From: Asterias rubens
Lineage: Eukaryota; Echinodermata; Asteroidea; Forcipulatida; Asteriidae
DNA length: 64,000 nucleotides
Assembly: GCF_902459465.1 (NCBI RefSeq)
Contig: NC_047063.1
Coordinates: forward strand, 8,927,343 to 8,991,342
Direction of reading: 5' to 3'
Positions 44,001 to 50,000 of this stretch are shown here, piece after piece. The translations under genes and the position numbers were made by a program. The notes under the pieces were generated by a model. The model did not search any database. It saw only the letters and a list, made by a program, of their open reading frames with translations, and was not told where the DNA came from. Within the stretch, counting starts at the first letter, position 1. Each line of letters starts with the position of its first letter.

Positions 44001-47000
44001 CTGCTTACCGTAAGCACAGAATCAGCGCTTACGGAAGCAGGGAATTATGTGCTTACGGCAAGCGTGTTTCACGGGTTGGCGGCGAATTTTGGCTTCTGCG
44101 CGTGCGTACTCCGTGTTACTAGGCATTCTACGCTTACAAGGCTAGCGCAGGAATTCGGCGCTTGCACGTAAGCGGGGAATCGTGATCGTAAGCGCAGAAT
44201 TCGGCATTAAGCAGAGCCATGAAATTGGGCCCAGTAAGCTACATGTACCTCTTATATCTTGTATATTTTTTTGGTTGTCTTTATTTTCTCCATATCAGAT
44301 AAGGACATGTTTAATTACTACATGTATGTGTTATGCGCTATGTGAACATTTTTATTGTGTCTTTTGTCATAATTTTCAATTTCTTTTGACATAAGCCAAT
44401 CCATGACCCCACCTTTGAAAAAAATCTTGATCTTTGAGGGGCAAACAAATAAAAAATGACATCCCTGAAGACAGTATTTCAGTTGATAAATAATGAATGT
44501 CCGATAGCGGCATAGTAGCCACAGGACATTGAATACTCCTTTAATAACCTACGTATGTAGTTGCTAGGAAACACACACAAATTTACTTTCTATTTTAGGA
44601 TAGTTATTTTATGACCTACTGTACTTCTAGAGCTTAGCAGTCTGCAAGTTATTAGCGATAATGATGGTTCGGCCATACATTAAATATTAGGTTCTCTGGC
44701 GTGTCGTTGCCAAGCAGATAAGAACACCGGACTCAAGCTCTGGTGTTTCTGATCAGCAGAATGTGGGTTCGAGTGCCGGTCTTAAAGGAACACGTTGCCT
44801 TGGATCGGTCGAGTTGGTCTTTGAAAAGCGTTTGTAACCGTTTGTTATAAAATGCATATGGATAGAAAGATGTTGTAAAAGTAGAATACAATGATCCACA
44901 CAAACATGCCTCGAAATTGCACGGTTTTCGATTTTACCTCGTCGACTAACTTGATCGGCCATTTATGGGAGTCAAATTATTGACTCCCATAAATGGCCGA
45001 CGCAATTTCAAGGCAAACTTGTGTGGATCATTGTATTCTACTTTTTAAAATATCTTTCCAACCATATGCATTTTATAAAAAAGGGTTACATACGCTTTTT
45101 ATAGACCAACTCGTCCGATCCAAGGCAACGTGTTCCTTTAACACTTGTGTCCATGATTTAAGGAGATACATTGAAATGGTGCTACGTCCACCTTTTGGTA
45201 AACCCTTAAGTTATTTAGAATTACATTTAATAAATAATACGGGAAAGTTTCCTTTATAAGGGAGTTTTTTTTTTTAATTTGCTCAGGAGAATCTGAAATG
45301 ATTGGGATTTTTAGGGGACTTTCTGCAGAATCAAGGAGAGCTGGCAGCTCTGTATGATGGCTGGATTTGTCCTATATTTGCCTCACAAGATGTTTTGTTT
45401 GGAATGCCTTAAAACACACCTTTGGTAATTGTTCTTACTTGCTGTATCCCAACATGCATAATAACACTCAACTGGTCACCGTTTCTCACAATGTTTTATA
45501 CTATCAACGGCTTTCCATTTTATACTATCAACATGTGCTTTCTCCAGAAGACGTTAAGAGCATACTGATTGAATTGAGTCTAAACCAACGATTCTTTTCA
45601 GAACCACCTAAACTCACATAGAGACAATCATTATATGTTACCGCAAACCTTTCAATATCATATTTCCACCATGCAAAGTTTCAAATCCTAGTTTCCATTG
45701 CTTGTTACCAAGTAAGTTTGTATGCTAAAAATAAAAAGTTATTGTGAGTAATAACCAATTACTCAGTGCCTTAAATGTAAAAAATTAGTCTGTGTGCCTC
45801 GACTGTGGTGTTACATGGTTTGTTACCTGCGTATTCCAGTTGTCCAGGTAGTGTCTTTTGCCAGACTGTTTGATACACGTGTAAGTTCTTCCATTACTGT
45901 GATGAAACGTCTCAAACACAATGTCGTCCTCGCCCTGGTTGGGGGAAATAAAGGTTCATTTAGAACAAAATTTATATTCAATTGACCCAATTCACCTGAC
46001 GTCATCATCAGAATAATCTTGGATGCGCCATTTTGGCGGTCAATGTCAACGTGTTATTCAGTGAAGTGCGCATTTTAGGCGAGGCGGCGTTTACATGTAA
46101 ACCTATTGACCACCAACATGGTGAGCGTAGCATCAGTTGCTGCGTGTGACACGCGTGCAGGTGGTCAATAGGTAGATAGGCCCTATGGTGTTTTGTGTGC
46201 AGCCTCTGTAGTTTTTTTCCAGAAATTAATTCACTAATTTGGAAGTTTAATATGTAATTTGAGAAAAATCTAAGCTTTTGAAGAATCATTGGGGTGGCTT
46301 CTGACAACTCTTTGAAGTTATTATTGCTCTCCACTGGAGGGCCACAGATCAGACGAGGGTCTAATTTCATGGCTCTGCTTACCACCGAGTTCTACGCTTG
46401 CAATCAACATTCTTCGCTTACTGGGCAAGCGCTGAATTTCTGCACTAGCTGTGTAAAGCAATAGAGAAACGTGGAGTACACACCCCCACTAGGACACAAT
46501 TGTGTTTATATGGTGTCTACTCATAGCTGTGTTTATGGTATCAAATGAGGACTTCTCTTTGTTCTCCAATTCTTTGGACAAAACATTTTTTTTAGACGTC
46601 CCAATTGGTTTTATATACATGAAATCGAATCCAGGATGTCCTCGGTGCAACTTTTCCCTGGATCCCTTCTGTTAAAGTCCTCGGTTAGAGTGCATAAAAA
46701 TTCTCTGCTCTCTCATGAAATACACTTGTCATAAGCAAGGAATTCCCTGCTTCCAAAAGTGCTGATTCTTTGCTTACGGTAAGCTGGCTTTCAAAGAGAA
46801 ATGAAATGGGGCCCAGGTGGCCAGAAGGACTTTAATAGCCTATGCTACACTTACTATAATAATAATAATAATAATAATAATAATTTGGGGGGCTAATCAT
46901 CCTTACTCGCAGCTAAGAGCTGAATTGCGAAGGACGCGGCTACAACGTGTTCGAGAAGCAGGCATGCAAGGGCGCATTTAGCTGCCAGCCACATCAACCC

Positions 47001-50000
47001 ATTATGACCATGGAGCACAGCCAAGATCGAAAGTGTTTGATTTTTCCTAAGGGAGGAAAACCGGATGGTCTGGAAAACCCTCGTGGCACAGCAGAGAACC
47101 AACGCACAACTCAACTCACATATGGCCCTGACCGGGAATCGAACCGGGGTCACCTTGGTGAGAGGCGAGCGCTTTACGCTTTATGCACGAGCCAACCGTG
47201 CCTAGACATACATCATATAGGTTTAGTGCAAGGGAGCTAATAATCATTCCAATCTCAACAGTGCTTGGGGCCAACAATTTTTCTGGATACATATTTTGCT
47301 TATTTGCTTAAAACCGAAATTATACTCTAAGGGGCCATTTAGAATAGTCCATGTTTCAAAAATAATTTTATTTAATTTTGTATAAATTGGTTTGACCCAC
47401 CTACCCCAAATTTAGATTTTTAGATAGTGAACGGCTTCATAATATAATCTATACGAGCCAGATATTTCAGATCAAACATCTCCAACATCAGTAGTTTCCA
47501 ATGGCCTTTCCCTGGCTTGAACATACAACTTTGCAGTTTAATCAGGAATGAATTTCATAATCTTCACCAGCTGCGTTATTGTTTAACTTCTTTTTTATAA
47601 AATAAAAGTTTATTTGTTAACAGGTATTCTGTCAAAATAAATAACTGAGTTTTTGACCAATCCACCTAAAATTTTGAAGAAAAACGATTTTATTGATTTT
47701 GTTTTAATTTTCAACATTAGGCCTAACTGTTCAGAAAGGCTGCTAAGATTTAAGATTTATTATTATTGGTAAAACTCTATTGTTGAAAAAAAAAGGCAAA
47801 CACATGTTTTAAAGCAATCGCACAACATCGCAAGAACATAATCTACTCTGGGAGTGTCCTGGCTGAGCGGTTAAGAGCACCAAATTCAAACTTGGGTGTT
47901 TTTTGAATCCCCAGCCGTGACACTTGTGTCCTTAAAGCCATTGGACACTTTCGGTAAACAGTATTGTCTAAAGGCCAACATCGTGTATCACAACTTATAT
48001 ATAAAATAACAAACCTGTGAAAATTTAGGCTCAATCGATCATCGGAGTTGGGAGAAAATATCGTGAAAACCCACCCTTGTTTCGCCGTGTCATGACATGT
48101 GTTTAAAATAAATTTGTTATCCTCAATATCGAGAATTGAAAATTTGAAAATTGTTTTAATGTTTTCTCAAAAAGTAAAGCATTGTATGGAATAATACTTC
48201 AAGGGGAGTCTTTCACCATTAACTTCTGTAAACCCTGTAAGTTACTTGTAAATCTGTGATATTTTAATTTTTGTTCTGTTCAGAAAGTGTCCAATGGCTT
48301 TATGGGGATGTAAATTGCAGCATCATACATAAACGAGCCCTCAAGCGCAATGAGCAGAGCGTTAATAATACTACATTCAGAAACACAAATGCAGCGACGA
48401 CAAAACCAGGTGAGACGACGCTATTATTAACTTCAAGGACGAGACATGTAATTATGGAAAACATGACGTGCACATCAGTTCCTTGCAGTTATTGCATTCG
48501 TACTAAATTGAATAAACTCAATTTCTTGATCTTCTACGATGACTGTACTAACGCAACCAGCGATCTCTCTTATAGTAAATCAACTATGGTGAAAATGTAA
48601 ATTAACATTTCAAATGATTTAATTAGGATTTTTGTTGTTGCTTATTATTGGTTTGATTTTTATTATTCATCTGCAAAGTTAAAGGCAGTGGACACTATTG
48701 GTAATTACTCAAAATAATCATTAGCATAAAACCTTACTTGGTACTCCCAGTCTTCTCACTTGGTGTATATATTATGCATAAAAATAACAAACCTGTGAAA
48801 ATTGGTCGTTGAGTTTGCGAGAAAACAATGAATAAAAAAAAACCTTTGTCACACAAAGTTGTGTGCTTTAATATGATTGATTGTGAGACTCCTAAAAATC
48901 TAATTCTGAGGTCTTGAAATCAAGTTCGTGGAAAATTAGTTCTTTCTCGAAAACTAAGTTACTTCAGAGGGAGCCGTTTCTCAAAATGTTCTATACTATC
49001 AACAGCTCTCCATTGCTTGTTAGCAAGTAAGTTTTTATGCTAACAATTATTACCAAAAGTGTCCACTACCTCTGTTCTGCCTCTGCAGAAGGTCTGGTTT
49101 GGATCAAAAGCTAAGGCCATCTACCCTACTCATTTCATACTAACACTACAATAAATTTCTCTCTAAAGGCAATTTCAAAGTCCTATGAGTTAAAAATACT
49201 GCCTCTCAATCCTGACGACAAACACTATATTATTGTATTGTGGAAACCCCATGTCTTATTATGGAGACAAGATGAACTAAAATCAATACAAGCAGCTTGC
49301 AGAGGAGCTGCTATTGTTCGCTTGTATTTAATCCTTGTGTAGTGCTTGTACAAACCAACCCAGAGATAGATCGTTGTGAAATACTTGACATTTTGTAATG
49401 ACGTGTGTTAACATGGTTCAGTAGGAAAAATATAATGCACATTTCTCCTTTATAAATCATATTTATTTTATATAAAGTATCATATTTTCTTTGTTGAGGG
49501 GAGGGAGCAGAGGTGGGTAGAAAATTCCTCTAACGGCAGTGAACACTAATGGTAATTTACTCAGAATAATTGTTAGCATAAAACCTCACTTGGTAACGAG
49601 TAATGGGGGAGAGGTTGATAGTATAAAACATTGTGAGAAACTTCTCCCACTAAAGTAACGTAGTGTTCGAGAAAGAAGTGATTTTCCACTAAAATATTTG
49701 AATTTGATTTCAAGACATCAGAATTAGATTTTGAGGTCTTTAAATCAAGCATCTGAAAGCACACAATTTCAGGTGACAAGGGTGTTTTTCTTCTACTATT
49801 ATCTCGCAACTTCGATGACCAGTTGAGTTCAAATTTTCACAGGTTTGTTAATAATATGTTAATTTGTTAATGTTAATTTATAAATGCATATTTTATGTGA
49901 GGGGACTGTCTTTGACAATTACCGGTGGTGTCCAGTGTCTTTAAAGGCACTGGACAGCTTTCATTGCCTTTGTAATCTTTAAAGTGTAATCCCAACAAAT

